Positions 19,712 to 28,126 of a stretch of 64,000 bases of DNA are shown here, one piece after another (positions within the stretch are counted from its first letter, which is position 1; every line of letters begins with the position of its first letter). This DNA comes from Mycobacterium intracellulare ATCC 13950 (lineage in GTDB: Bacteria > Actinomycetota > Actinomycetes > Mycobacteriales > Mycobacteriaceae), in assembly GCF_000277125.1 (NCBI RefSeq), contig NC_016946.1, positions 1,674,001-1,738,000 on the forward strand. Reading direction: 5' to 3'. The notes under the pieces were generated by a model, which ran no database searches, was not told where the DNA came from, and saw nothing but the letters and a program-made list of their open reading frames with translations. Both the position numbers and the translations under genes were made by a program.

Positions 19712-20074
19712 ATGGCTCCAGCGTCTCGTGCCGTGGCCGGATTCGTTGCGTGCGTGACAGCGATCGCATTCGCGGCGCCCGCACATGCCGACCTACTCGA
19801 CCCGATTCCCGGCAACGGCGTGTTTGTCGTGGGGCCCGATATCGCGCCGGGGCTCTACCACACGGGCGGCTCGGGTTCGGCCTTCGGCGTGTGGATAAAC
19901 AATGTGCCGACCCAGGACTCGATGTGTTCGTGGTTCACCTACAGCACGCCCGATGCGAACAAGGACCATGTGCTGCAGACGAATACCTCCATCGGTCCGA
20001 TGTACGCGAACATCAATTCCGCGGTCAAGGCCTTCGAGTCGCAGAATTGTCAACCCTGGACGCGGGTCCCCTAG
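19712..20074 (+). CDS. Small secreted protein with Sec signal peptide
   Basis: The 120-residue product begins with a classic signal peptide: a basic start, a hydrophobic core VAGFVACVTAIAFAAP and a probable cut after AHA near residue 26. The mature part holds two cysteines (DSMCSW and QNCQPW) likely to form a disulfide, plus PGLYHTGGSG, a pattern common in small exported actinobacterial proteins. ATG 19712 is preferred to ATG 19700 because it has GGAGA at good distance and a more typical signal sequence. Its last four bases overlap the convergent ligase gene. Confidence 0.82.
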   Translation: MAPASRAVAGFVACVTAIAFAAPAHADLLDPIPGNGVFVVGPDIAPGLYHTGGSGSAFGVWINNVPTQDSMCSWFTYSTPDANKDHVLQTNTSIGPMYANINSAVKAFESQNCQPWTRVP

Positions 20075-21600
20075 GGCTGATTCGCGTCGATCAACATCTG
20101 CCGCAGCCGGCGGACGTCGACCTTCCCGGTGCCGCCCCGTGGAACGTCGTCGCCGGAGTGCAGCAGCAGCCACACCGTGGGTACCTTGAAGGCGCTCAGC
20201 AACTTTCGCGCCGACGCATGAAGTTGGTCGCGGGTGAGCGCGTCGTCGCATACCACCGCCGCGCCGACCCGTTCGCCCGCGGCGCCGGGCACGCTGGTGA
20301 CAAAGGCGTGGTCGACCCCGTCAATGGTGCGCAGCGCGCGCTCGACCTCGCTGGGGTAGACGGTCGCTCCGCTGACCTTGAACATGTCGTCGGATCGCCC
20401 GTGGTAGAACAGGAATCCCTGCTCGTCGAGGTGGCCGAGGTCACCGGTCGAATAGAAGCCGTCGGGGGTGAAGAGCTCTTCGCGCCGGCGCCCGCAGATG
20501 CCCCGCAGCGTGTGCGGTCCACGGATCTGGATCATGCCGGCGGTTCCCGTCGCGACGGGCATACCGCTTTCGGGGTCCACGATGCGGACTTCCATGCCGG
20601 GAAACGGCTTTCCGCAGCTGCCCCACGCCGTGGCGGGCATGTCCGTGTCGGCGGGGTAGCCGCAATACGGCCCGAATGCCTCGGTCATGCCGAACAGCGT
20701 CGCGCGCGCCCCGGGCCGAGCGCGCTGCTCGGGCGGCAACAGGGCTTCCAGGCTGCCGGGTCGCAGCGCCGAGAGATCCACGCCGACCGAGCCGGCGTGC
20801 CGCGCAAGCGCCTCGGCCTGATCGGGCCAGCCACGAAACAGGGTGACCCGTTCGCGCTCCAGCAGTCTCAGCGTGGTTTCGGGCCGGGGCAATTCTTCGG
20901 TCACCAGGGTGGCGCCGGCAAGCAGGACGGACAGGATTCCGCTGCCGAACCCGCCCACCCAGAAGAACGGCATCGGCAGATACAGGCGCGTTTCGCCGCT
21001 GATGCAGCGCGCGGCCAGCCCCGATTGCACGGCGCCCAGCGCATTGCCGTGGGAGTGCAGGACGCCCTTGGGTGATCCGCTGCTGCCCGAGGTGAACATG
21101 ATGACCAGCGCGTCGGCGGGGGTGACCGTTTCGGTCATGGCATCGATGATCCGGCGGGCCCGGTCACTCGCGGGGGCGCTGTCGAGCTGATCGGTCGACC
21201 AAACCTGTTGCAACGCCGGAATTTCGGACTCGGGCACCGCCTTGAGGTCGTCGAGGTAGCGATGGCCGCGAAACTCTTCGACGCTCACCAGGAACTGGAC
21301 GGCGGCGACCCGCAATTGCGCGACGAGTTCGCCGGCCTGCAGCAGCGTGCTCAGCGGCACCAGGACGGCGCCGATGCGTGTCAGGGCGACGGCGATCTGT
21401 ACCCAGCGGGTGCCGTTGGGCATGATCAACCCGACCCGGGAGCCCTTGCCCACGCCCGCTTCCACAAACACGGCCGCCAGTTCCCTTGTGGTGGAGTCGA
21501 GTTCGCGGTAGCTGAGCCGCGAGGTGGGATCGATCACCATCGGTGTATCCGCGTCGTGCCGGGCCCGAAACCGCACCAGTTGGTCGATGGTGCTAGGCAT
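20071..21600 (-). CDS. Acyl-CoA ligase (AMP-forming, FadD-like)
   Basis: A 509-residue adenylate-forming enzyme that would activate a carboxylic acid to its CoA thioester. The phosphate-binding loop FTSGSSGSPKG, the YSTGDLG hinge region and the C-terminal GTGKVDVRR lysine are all present. It is most similar within the window to the adjacent ligase (shared PFFW-GGF-G segment), so the two look like a tandem duplication. It is the last gene of a six-gene minus-strand operon reaching back to 27128; it overlaps the preceding gene by eight bases. Confidence 0.92.
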   Translation of the reverse strand: MPSTIDQLVRFRARHDADTPMVIDPTSRLSYRELDSTTRELAAVFVEAGVGKGSRVGLIMPNGTRWVQIAVALTRIGAVLVPLSTLLQAGELVAQLRVAAVQFLVSVEEFRGHRYLDDLKAVPESEIPALQQVWSTDQLDSAPASDRARRIIDAMTETVTPADALVIMFTSGSSGSPKGVLHSHGNALGAVQSGLAARCISGETRLYLPMPFFWVGGFGSGILSVLLAGATLVTEELPRPETTLRLLERERVTLFRGWPDQAEALARHAGSVGVDLSALRPGSLEALLPPEQRARPGARATLFGMTEAFGPYCGYPADTDMPATAWGSCGKPFPGMEVRIVDPESGMPVATGTAGMIQIRGPHTLRGICGRRREELFTPDGFYSTGDLGHLDEQGFLFYHGRSDDMFKVSGATVYPSEVERALRTIDGVDHAFVTSVPGAAGERVGAAVVCDDALTRDQLHASARKLLSAFKVPTVWLLLHSGDDVPRGGTGKVDVRRLRQMLIDANQP

Positions 21601-23134
21601 CGAAAAGCTTTCTCAGCCGCCGCGTGTCGACCTTGCCGCTGGACAACAGCGGGACATCGGCGCGGGACAGGGAGACAAACCGTTTGGGAATCTTGTACGA
21701 CGACAGCTCCGCCTTGAGCCGTTCCCGCACGGCCGACTCGTCGAAATCCGGCTGCACGACCACCGCCGCGACCAGCTCTCCCCGTTGGGTATCGGGCACG
21801 CCCACCACGTAAGCCTCGGCGCCGGTGACCCGGGTGATCGCCTGCTCGACCTCGGCCGCCGAGACGTTGGCGCCCGCCGTCTTGACCATCGCGCTGAGCC
21901 TGCCGACGAAGTAGACGAATCCGTCGTCGTCGGTGCGCACCAGATCGCCGGTGTGAAACCAGCCGTCGGCGTCGAAGCACTCCTCGCGAGAGCGCTTGTA
22001 GTAGCCCTGCATCACGTACGGTCCGCGGATGCAGAGTTCACCGACTCCGGAGGCGTCCTGATCGACGATCATCGTCTCGAAGCCGGGCGCGGGCTTGCCG
22101 AATGATCCCCGCCGCGTCTCGGGCTGGTCGGATTCGTCCTCGCTGATCAGGACGACGCTGCCGGCCTCGGTCATCCCGAGCATGTTGTGCCGCAGCTCCG
22201 GGTCGGCGGGGCGGGTGTCGGGGGCCATGATCGGGTAGAGGTTGCCGCGCCGCATCGACGACAGATCACGCTCGGCGTAGCTGGGGTGCTCGGCGAGGTG
22301 AGCGATGCCGGCCGCGAACCCGTTGGTCATGGTGGGTCGTTCGGCCTCCAACAGGTCGAGCGTGGCCCCGGCGTCGATGGCGTTGGAGCAGACCAGGGTT
22401 GATCCGGCCACCAGGGTGGCCAGCAGGCCGAACGCGAACCCGCCGATCCAGAAGAACGGCGAATTGCAGAACAGTTTGTCCGAAGCGGTCAGGCCGCGGA
22501 TCGCGTTGAGGTTCCGCTGATGTCCGAGCAGTGCGCCATGCGTATGCACTACCCCTTTGGGGGCACTGGTTGACCCGGACGTGTAGACGATCGCCAGCGG
22601 ATCGCAGTCGTAGACAACGTCTTCGCTCGCCCGCAGCAGCGCCACGTCGACGCTGCCGGCCAGCGCGCGCACCGCGTCGTGCGCAAACGCCACGTGGCGC
22701 AGCTGCGGCACCGCGGCGCAAAACAAGCGGTCGCCGAAATCGAGGTCGGCCCGCGGAATCACCTCGGACAGTCGCTGCACATAGTCGTGGGACCGAAAAG
22801 ACCCGGCGCTCAGCAGGATTTGGACGTCGCTGTCGACCAGCTGCTCGCGCAGTTCCCGGGCGGTGACGAACGTGGAGAACGGGACTACCACGGCACCGAT
22901 TCGCGCCGCCGCCAGCATGCCGACGACGAAGTCGCTTCCGTTCGGGTGCAGGAGGCCCACATGGGTTCCCTTACCGGCGCCGAGGGCCATCAGGCCGCGG
23001 GCGAGCTCCGCCGATCGGTGATCGGCTTCGGCGTATCCGATGCGGTCGCCGTCGCAGACCAGCAGCGGGTGATCCCCGCGCGCCCGGGCCTGCTGTCGCA
23101 ACGTCGCGGCGACCGTCACAGGATCAGCGCGCAT
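21593..23134 (-). CDS. Acyl-CoA ligase (AMP-forming, FadD-like)
   Basis: This 513-residue ligase has the P-loop YTSGSTSAPKG, the FHTGDLV motif and the C-terminal SSGKVDTRR lysine, so it should be active. The start is ATG 23134 (MRADPVTVAA); further upstream the frame is only the shadow of the neighbouring ligase. It is a paralogue of the next gene in the operon and overlaps it by eight bases, and overlaps the preceding ligase by eleven. The substrate is unknown. Confidence 0.92.
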   Translation of the reverse strand: MRADPVTVAATLRQQARARGDHPLLVCDGDRIGYAEADHRSAELARGLMALGAGKGTHVGLLHPNGSDFVVGMLAAARIGAVVVPFSTFVTARELREQLVDSDVQILLSAGSFRSHDYVQRLSEVIPRADLDFGDRLFCAAVPQLRHVAFAHDAVRALAGSVDVALLRASEDVVYDCDPLAIVYTSGSTSAPKGVVHTHGALLGHQRNLNAIRGLTASDKLFCNSPFFWIGGFAFGLLATLVAGSTLVCSNAIDAGATLDLLEAERPTMTNGFAAGIAHLAEHPSYAERDLSSMRRGNLYPIMAPDTRPADPELRHNMLGMTEAGSVVLISEDESDQPETRRGSFGKPAPGFETMIVDQDASGVGELCIRGPYVMQGYYKRSREECFDADGWFHTGDLVRTDDDGFVYFVGRLSAMVKTAGANVSAAEVEQAITRVTGAEAYVVGVPDTQRGELVAAVVVQPDFDESAVRERLKAELSSYKIPKRFVSLSRADVPLLSSGKVDTRRLRKLFDA

Positions 23135-24593
23135 GGTTGCGCGGCGCCGCGAGCTCGCGGAAGTGTTCCTGGATCGCGCCGAGATCGGGTTTTCCCGACG
23201 GCGTTCGCGGAATGGCGTCGACGATCGCGATCTCGGTCGGAATCTCATAGCGCGCCAAGCGCTCTCGCAGATGCACCACCAGCGCGTCGGCGTCGGCCGC
23301 ACCCGGCTCGCGCAGTTCGACCATGGCGACCGGCGTCTCTCCGAGCCGCTCGTCGGGCCGGGCGATGACCGCCGCGCCGGCCACCGCGGGGTGGCTCTCC
23401 AGCGCGGCGCGAACGTCGTCGGGCATCACCTTGAAGCCGCCGCGGATGATCGCCTGGTCGGCGCGGCCGACAATCCAGAGGAACCCGTCGGCGTCGATGC
23501 GTGCCATGTCCGTGGTTCGCATCCATTGCGCGGCCGGTCCCAGCTGGCCCGGCTTGACCTCCAGCAGGCCGACTTCGTCTGGGCCGAGCAGTGTTCCGTC
23601 GTCGGCTACCACCCTGAGCTGGGCGCCCGGATTGGCCCGTCCGACGCTGCCTCGTTTGGCTCGCCAGTACCGCTGATGGTCGGGAAGGGTCCAGCCCGCC
23701 ACGCCGCCCCCGAACTCGGTTGCGGCATAGGAGGTCAGCACCGGGATGCCGTACTTATCGGTGAAGGCGTCGGCATCATCGGCCGACAGCGGCGCCGTGC
23801 CGCAGGTGACGGCCCGGACGCTGTCCAGGTCGGCCGGCGACACGTCCGAGTGCAAGACCGTGCGCAGGGCCGCCGGTACCAGCGATACGGCGCGGGGCCG
23901 GTGGGTGCGCACCGCGTCGACCCATGCGTTCAGCTCGAATCGCTCCAACAGCACGAACGGTCGGGCCTCGGCGATGCATTGCAGCACGCGGAATACCCCG
24001 CCGATGTGCACCAGCGGCGAGTTCACGATGGCGACGCCGCGCCGCAGCTCGGTGGGTGCCGGCGCGCGGTCGGGTTCGGAGCCCATCACGCTGCGCGCCA
24101 ACATGTCGTAGGTCAGGTCGATTCGCTTGGGTGGACCCGTCGTGCCGCTGGTCAACATGCGCACCGCGACACCGGTCGACGGGCCTGGCTCGGCGCCGGG
24201 TTGCCCGGACACGTCGACGTCGTCGGCCGGTCCCGAGATCGCGACCGTCGGGATGCCCGGCGTCACCAGCGCCGTCAGATCGTCGCGCTCGCCGACGATC
24301 AATCCAAGCTGCAGCCTCGCGACATCGGCCTTGGTGCGCTCGTCGCCGCGCGACGGGTTGATGACCACAACGGTTCCGCCGCCCAGCAGCACACCCAGAA
24401 AGGCCGCCACGTGCCCCGGCCGGTTGCGCAGCAGCATCCCGACCTCGGCGCCGGCGCTCAGGCCGGCGATGCGCTGCGCCAGGGTGCCGACCTGCTCCCA
24501 CGAGATCCATTGGCCGCCATACTCGATGGCGCGTGAGTCTGGTTCGAGGTCGAGCACATCGGCGATGCGTTGGATGAGCGGGTGACGCGGCAT
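23124..24593 (-). CDS. Acyl-CoA ligase (AMP-forming, FadD-like)
   Basis: This 489-residue AMP-forming ligase is more distant from its two neighbours. Its P-loop is LTSGTTGPPKR, with Arg where Gly is usual, and the C-terminal SGKPDLGAI carries the adenylation lysine. The start is ATG 24593, one base into the stop region of the upstream crotonase. Three different ligases in a row suggest the operon handles several acids, or one acid at several stages of degradation. Confidence 0.9.
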   Translation of the reverse strand: MPRHPLIQRIADVLDLEPDSRAIEYGGQWISWEQVGTLAQRIAGLSAGAEVGMLLRNRPGHVAAFLGVLLGGGTVVVINPSRGDERTKADVARLQLGLIVGERDDLTALVTPGIPTVAISGPADDVDVSGQPGAEPGPSTGVAVRMLTSGTTGPPKRIDLTYDMLARSVMGSEPDRAPAPTELRRGVAIVNSPLVHIGGVFRVLQCIAEARPFVLLERFELNAWVDAVRTHRPRAVSLVPAALRTVLHSDVSPADLDSVRAVTCGTAPLSADDADAFTDKYGIPVLTSYAATEFGGGVAGWTLPDHQRYWRAKRGSVGRANPGAQLRVVADDGTLLGPDEVGLLEVKPGQLGPAAQWMRTTDMARIDADGFLWIVGRADQAIIRGGFKVMPDDVRAALESHPAVAGAAVIARPDERLGETPVAMVELREPGAADADALVVHLRERLARYEIPTEIAIVDAIPRTPSGKPDLGAIQEHFRELAAPRNHAR

Positions 24594-25405
24594 CAGCGGA
24601 TCTTCGGTGTGCGTTTGGTGGCCCCGTCGCCGGGAATCTTCTGCGCGGCCAGTTCCGCGGTGCCGAGCGGGTTTCCCAGCCGGGTGTAGATGAGGCCCTG
24701 TTCCAGCGCGGCGCGATACGGCTTGTCCAGCGACTCCCAAATCGCTTTGACCGTGCCCTGAGTCGCCGTTGGCGGCTTGGCGGCGATGGTCGCCGCGATC
24801 TCGTGGGCGCGATCCCAGAGCTGGCCGGAAGCGACGACCTCGGAGACCAATCCGATGCGCAGCGCGGTGTCGGCGCTGACCCGCTCGTCGTTGCCCATCA
24901 GGGCGATGCGCAGCGTCTCGCCGAGGCCGACGCGGCGCATCAGGCCGATCGGCTCCAGCGCGCAAACCAGGCCGGCCGACACGTGGGAGTCGAAGAACGT
25001 GGCGTCTTCCGAGCAGATGACCACGTCGGATTCGTTGATGAAGTAGAACGCGCCGGCGGTGCACATCCCCTGGACCGCGCAGACCACCGGCTTCCACATT
25101 TTCTGCCATTTGGGACTCAGGGCTTCGCCGGGATCTTCGTGGTTCCAGATGTTTTCGGGCTGCCCATAGGGCGTCTTGATGTCCAGTCCCGCGCTGAACG
25201 CCCGGTCGCCGGCGGCGCGCAGCACCACCGCGTGCACGGACTCGTCGAGTTTGACCGTGTGCCAGGCGCGGGCCATCTCCTCACACATGGTGCGGTTGAA
25301 CGCGTTCAGCTGCTCGGGCCGGTTCAGGGTGATGGTGGCGACGTGATCGGTGGCGTCGACCTCGAGCAGGATGGTTTCGAAACTCATCGGCTTGTTCACC
25401 GGCAT
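24593..25405 (-). CDS. Enoyl-CoA hydratase/isomerase (crotonase family)
   Basis: The 270-residue protein has the crotonase oxyanion-hole segments FSAGLDIK (about 65) and GMCTAGAFYF. It would hydrate or isomerise an enoyl-CoA. ATG 25405 overlaps the preceding stop; ATG 25387 (MSFETILL) is a shorter alternative. The usual second acid is not obvious by eye, so isomerase or hydrolase activity is possible. It belongs to the 20071-27128 operon. Confidence 0.9.
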   Translation of the reverse strand: MPVNKPMSFETILLEVDATDHVATITLNRPEQLNAFNRTMCEEMARAWHTVKLDESVHAVVLRAAGDRAFSAGLDIKTPYGQPENIWNHEDPGEALSPKWQKMWKPVVCAVQGMCTAGAFYFINESDVVICSEDATFFDSHVSAGLVCALEPIGLMRRVGLGETLRIALMGNDERVSADTALRIGLVSEVVASGQLWDRAHEIAATIAAKPPTATQGTVKAIWESLDKPYRAALEQGLIYTRLGNPLGTAELAAQKIPGDGATKRTPKIR

Positions 25406-26208
25406 TGCCAATTCGGCGTGCGCTTCTCGACGAAAGCCTTGGGCCCCTCGGCCGCGTCCTCGGTCCGCAGCACCCGCTCACGGAAGGTTTCGGCGAGTAT
25501 CTCCGCCTCGTGCAGCGGCACATTCAGGCCCTTGAGGATCGCCAGGCGGGTGCCCCGGACGGCCAGGGGCGCATTGGAATTGACGATGTCGGCGATCTCG
25601 TGGGCCCGGTCCAGCAGGCGGTCGTGCTCGACGACCTCGCTGATCAGTCCCAGCTCATAGGCGCGCTCCGCGCTCATCCGCTCGTGCTTGCCCATCAGGG
25701 CCATCCGCAGGGCGATCGAGCGGGGCAGCACGCGGGATACCCGAACCAGTTCGCGGCCGGCCACCAGTCCGATGCTGACGTGCGGATCGAAAAAGGTTGC
25801 CTGCTCGGAGGCGATGACGATGTCTGTCGTGGTGACCCAATCCATACCGGCGCCACAACAGATTCCGTTCACCGCGGTCAGCACCGGCTTGGCCGTGGTG
25901 CGAAAGGGCGGCGTGCCCTCCTGCGGAGCCTCCCATTGGTCATACGTCGACAGGTACGGCCGCTCGTAGATCACCTTGCCGTCTTCGGGGATCTCCTTGA
26001 CGTCGGCGCCGGTGCAGAACGCGCGGCCGGTGCCCGTGACGATGGTCAGCCAGACGTTGTCGTCGTTTTCGGCCTCGTCGTAGGCCGCCCGCAGTTCGGT
26101 GATCATGTGCGGGCTGAGCGCATTGAGGGCGTCCGGGCGATTGAGGGTGATCGTGGCGGTGTGCCCGTCGACCTCGTACTTGATGGTGTCGAACGAATCA
26201 GTGGGCAT
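25396..26208 (-). CDS. Enoyl-CoA hydratase/isomerase (crotonase family)
   Basis: A 270-residue crotonase with TLNRPDALNAL at the N-terminus, the oxyanion segments FCTGADVKE and GICCGAGMDW, and SIGLVAGRELVRV in the active-site region. It is clearly related to the crotonase that follows it in the operon, so they are paralogues with different substrates or a hydratase/isomerase pair. About 100 bases separate it from the upstream crotonase, where I see no terminator. Confidence 0.91.
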   Translation of the reverse strand: MPTDSFDTIKYEVDGHTATITLNRPDALNALSPHMITELRAAYDEAENDDNVWLTIVTGTGRAFCTGADVKEIPEDGKVIYERPYLSTYDQWEAPQEGTPPFRTTAKPVLTAVNGICCGAGMDWVTTTDIVIASEQATFFDPHVSIGLVAGRELVRVSRVLPRSIALRMALMGKHERMSAERAYELGLISEVVEHDRLLDRAHEIADIVNSNAPLAVRGTRLAILKGLNVPLHEAEILAETFRERVLRTEDAAEGPKAFVEKRTPNWQCR

Positions 26209-26306
26209 CGGTCATCCCTTCGCTTTGCAGTGAACGTCGAGTGTGGGGCGTATGGACGTATTCGAGGCAGTTCCCGTGCGTAGGTCCCGCGCTCGACGCC
26301 CGAGAG

Positions 26307-27128
26307 CTAGCGTCCACGAAAGTCCGGATCCCGCCGCCGCCGGAAGGCCTCCAAGCCCTCTTTGAAATCGCCTGTCCGGCAAGATAACTCCAGATTGAAC
26401 AACTCCTGGTTCAGCGACTGGCCCAGCGTCGCATGCTGTCCGAAGTTCATGGCCTGCTTGGCCAGCCCGATCGCCGCCGTCGGACCGGAGGCCAGCCGGG
26501 CAACCAGCTCCTCGGCGGCGCGGTCGAGGTCGGGGCCGCTCACCGACTGGTGAATGAGCCCCCAGTCGGCCGCGTCGTCCCCGCTCACCTTCTCACCGAG
26601 CAGCAGCATCCGCCGGGCCCGCGCCAGGCCGACGAGCCGCGGCACCAGCCAGGTGGACCCCGAGTCCGGGCTGAAGCCGCGGTCGAGGAACGGCTCCCAG
26701 AACACCGCGTCGTCGGCGGCCACGGTGAAGTCAGCGGCCAAGGCGAGATTGCAACCGAATCCCACGGCCCATCCGCGCACGCTGCACACCACCGGCAGCT
26801 GAATGCCGGCGACGAGTTCGATCACGCGGTGAGCGGCATGGGGAACCCGGCGCACCAGATCACCGGTGCGGGGACGTTGGCCGCCGGGATCGTTGGCGGC
26901 CACCCAGTCGGAGCCGGCGCAGAAATCGTCTCCGGCCCCGCGGAGGTGTACGGCGCGCAGCGAGTCGTCGGACGCGGCAGCGGTCAGAGCTTCGACCAGA
27001 GTCCCGATCATCAACTGCGTCAACGAGTTACGCCGGGATGGGCGACCAAGCGTCACCCGTAACACTGCACCGTCTCGGTGCACTGTTACCGACCCCTCGG
27101 CTCCGGCCGCACCGGCCCCTTGACTCAC
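26307..27128 (-). CDS. Enoyl-CoA hydratase/isomerase (crotonase family)
   Basis: A 273-residue crotonase, starting with GTG 27128 behind GAAAGG. The oxyanion segments are FCAGSDWVAA and VRGWAVGFGCNLALA. FLDRGFSPDSGSTWLVPRL resembles isomerase-type members. It is the first gene of the minus-strand operon of three crotonases and three ligases. Its promoter lies just upstream and carries one of the 19-bp palindromes (27154-27172), 26 bases from the start. Confidence 0.91.
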   Translation of the reverse strand: MSQGAGAAGAEGSVTVHRDGAVLRVTLGRPSRRNSLTQLMIGTLVEALTAAASDDSLRAVHLRGAGDDFCAGSDWVAANDPGGQRPRTGDLVRRVPHAAHRVIELVAGIQLPVVCSVRGWAVGFGCNLALAADFTVAADDAVFWEPFLDRGFSPDSGSTWLVPRLVGLARARRMLLLGEKVSGDDAADWGLIHQSVSGPDLDRAAEELVARLASGPTAAIGLAKQAMNFGQHATLGQSLNQELFNLELSCRTGDFKEGLEAFRRRRDPDFRGR

Positions 27129-27248
27129 CGTTGATCCGGCCTTTCTCCGCCGATACGGTTACCCATACAGTAGGCAATACGATTGATACGCTGTATAAGT
27201 TAGCAAGGATACGCTGCCTGCGAAACTACCCAGGTGAAAGAGAGAATC
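27129..27248. promoter_or_regulatory. Divergent promoter region upstream of crotonase operon and MIRU array
   Basis: This AT-richer stretch separates the minus-strand crotonase/ligase operon from the plus-strand MIRU array and thioesterase. It contains the 19-bp palindrome at 27154-27172 and several TANNNT-like hexamers (for example TATAAG at 27194). No coding frame of interest is present. Confidence 0.55.
27154..27172. promoter_or_regulatory. Candidate operator (19-bp palindrome family), site 1
   Basis: TACGGTTA-CCC-ATACAGTA matches 13 of 16 arm positions of the perfect palindrome at 44399-44417. It lies 26 bases before the crotonase start at 27128 and 77 bases before the first repeat-encoded ATG at 27249, so it could control both directions. 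Confidence 0.6.
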
Positions 27249-27446
27249 ATGGCCCGCGCCGACGACGATGCAGAGCGTAAGCGATGAGGAGGAGTGGCGC
27301 CGATGGTCGCGCCGACGACGATGCAGAGCGTAAGCGATGAGGAGGAGTGGCGCCGATGGTCGCGCCGACGACGATGCAGAGCGTAAGCGATGAGGAGGAG
27401 TGGCGCCGATGGTCGCGCCGACGACGATGCAGAGCGTAAGCGATGA
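27249..27446 (+). other. Chain of four translationally coupled mini-ORFs in MIRU array 1
   Basis: Mini-ORF 1 (27249-27287) reads MARADDDAERKR and has AAAGAGA upstream. Mini-ORFs 2-4 (27284-27340, 27337-27393, 27390-27446) each read MRRSGADGRADDDAERKR. Every stop overlaps the next start as ATGA, and the last stop overlaps the ATG of the thioesterase at 27443. Because 57-base ORFs overlap by four, the period is exactly 53. Whether the peptides accumulate is unknown; a coupling role is an inference. Confidence 0.5.
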
Positions 27447-27478
27447 GGAGGAGTGGCGCCGATGGTCGCGCCGACGAC
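27249..27478 (+). repeat. MIRU tandem array 1 (53-bp unit, four copies plus a partial fifth)
   Basis: Units begin with ATGG at 27249, 27303, 27356, 27409 and 27462. The first is 54 bases (an extra base near its start), the next three are identical at 53, and the fifth breaks off after 17 bases at 27478. The shared core GCCGACGACGATGCAGAGCG followed by GATGAGGAGGAGTGGCGCC is the mycobacterial interspersed repetitive unit known from M. tuberculosis. Identical copies suggest recent duplication or homogenisation, so copy number is likely to vary between strains. The array lies between a divergent promoter and the thioesterase gene. Confidence 0.93.
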
Positions 27479-28126
27479 AACGCCAGATTCGGCGAGGCGC
27501 CGCTTGACCAGACCGTGGCCGCCGCCGCCGCCATGCGCCGCCTGAGCTCGCTGCTGGTGTCGCTGGAACATCCGCACCCGGCGGTGGATGCCATGTTGGA
27601 GAAGTTCACCGAGTGGGAGCGCGAGTTGTCGGCCGCCGCGCCGGCGGACAACTCACCGCGCATCGGCGAACTGCCCGACGATCCCCGGCGCGTCTACCTC
27701 AATCACGCCACCGACATCGGCGCCTACAACCCGTGTTTCCCCGAGTACCGGTTCACCGAATTCGATGCCGAGAAGGCAACGGGAGGAGTCGAATTCCCGG
27801 TGATCTACGAAGGGCCACCGGGACTGGTGCACGGCGGATTCCTGGGCGTCTTCTTCGACTGCGTGATCCAGCACCACAATTGCGTCACCGGCCTTTCCGG
27901 CAAAACCCGGTCCTTGGCCGTGACGTTCCGCAGACCGACACCGGTGTTGACGGAGCTGCGATTCGACATCGCGCGCTCGGAAGGCGAACGGGGTATCACG
28001 TCGACCGCGCGACTGTGGCTCGACGACGAAGTGCTGTGTACGGGCGAGGTCAACACGTTGGCGTCACGGCCCGAGAAGCTTGCCGGATCGCGGTTCGGCA
28101 GGCGCCGAAAGGAGTCCGACAAATGA
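27443..28126 (+). CDS. Hotdog-fold (PaaI-like) thioesterase
   Basis: The 227-residue product contains GLVHGGFLGVFFDCV at about 132, the central helix of hotdog thioesterases, and the strand SLAVTFRRPTPV, so it probably hydrolyses an acyl-CoA. The start is placed at the ATG inside the last MIRU copy, so the first ~14 residues (MRRSGADGRADDNA) are repeat-derived. A downstream ATG at 27533 would give a protein without them. It overlaps the following crotonase by ATGA, and so probably shares its mRNA. Confidence 0.82.
   Translation: MRRSGADGRADDNARFGEAPLDQTVAAAAAMRRLSSLLVSLEHPHPAVDAMLEKFTEWERELSAAAPADNSPRIGELPDDPRRVYLNHATDIGAYNPCFPEYRFTEFDAEKATGGVEFPVIYEGPPGLVHGGFLGVFFDCVIQHHNCVTGLSGKTRSLAVTFRRPTPVLTELRFDIARSEGERGITSTARLWLDDEVLCTGEVNTLASRPEKLAGSRFGRRRKESDK

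Noticed and set aside
27249..27478. Tandem repeats resembling a CRISPR array
   Set aside because: Units are directly adjacent with no spacers and include start and stop codons and a ribosome site. They match the known mycobacterial MIRU family instead, and no cas genes are present.
27462..27543. ATGGTC in the last MIRU copy as the start of the thioesterase
   Set aside because: It has the best-placed GAGGAG, but its frame yields MVAPTTTPDSARRR and then an Arg/Pro-rich run that ends at a stop. The thioesterase is in the frame of the ATG at 27443.
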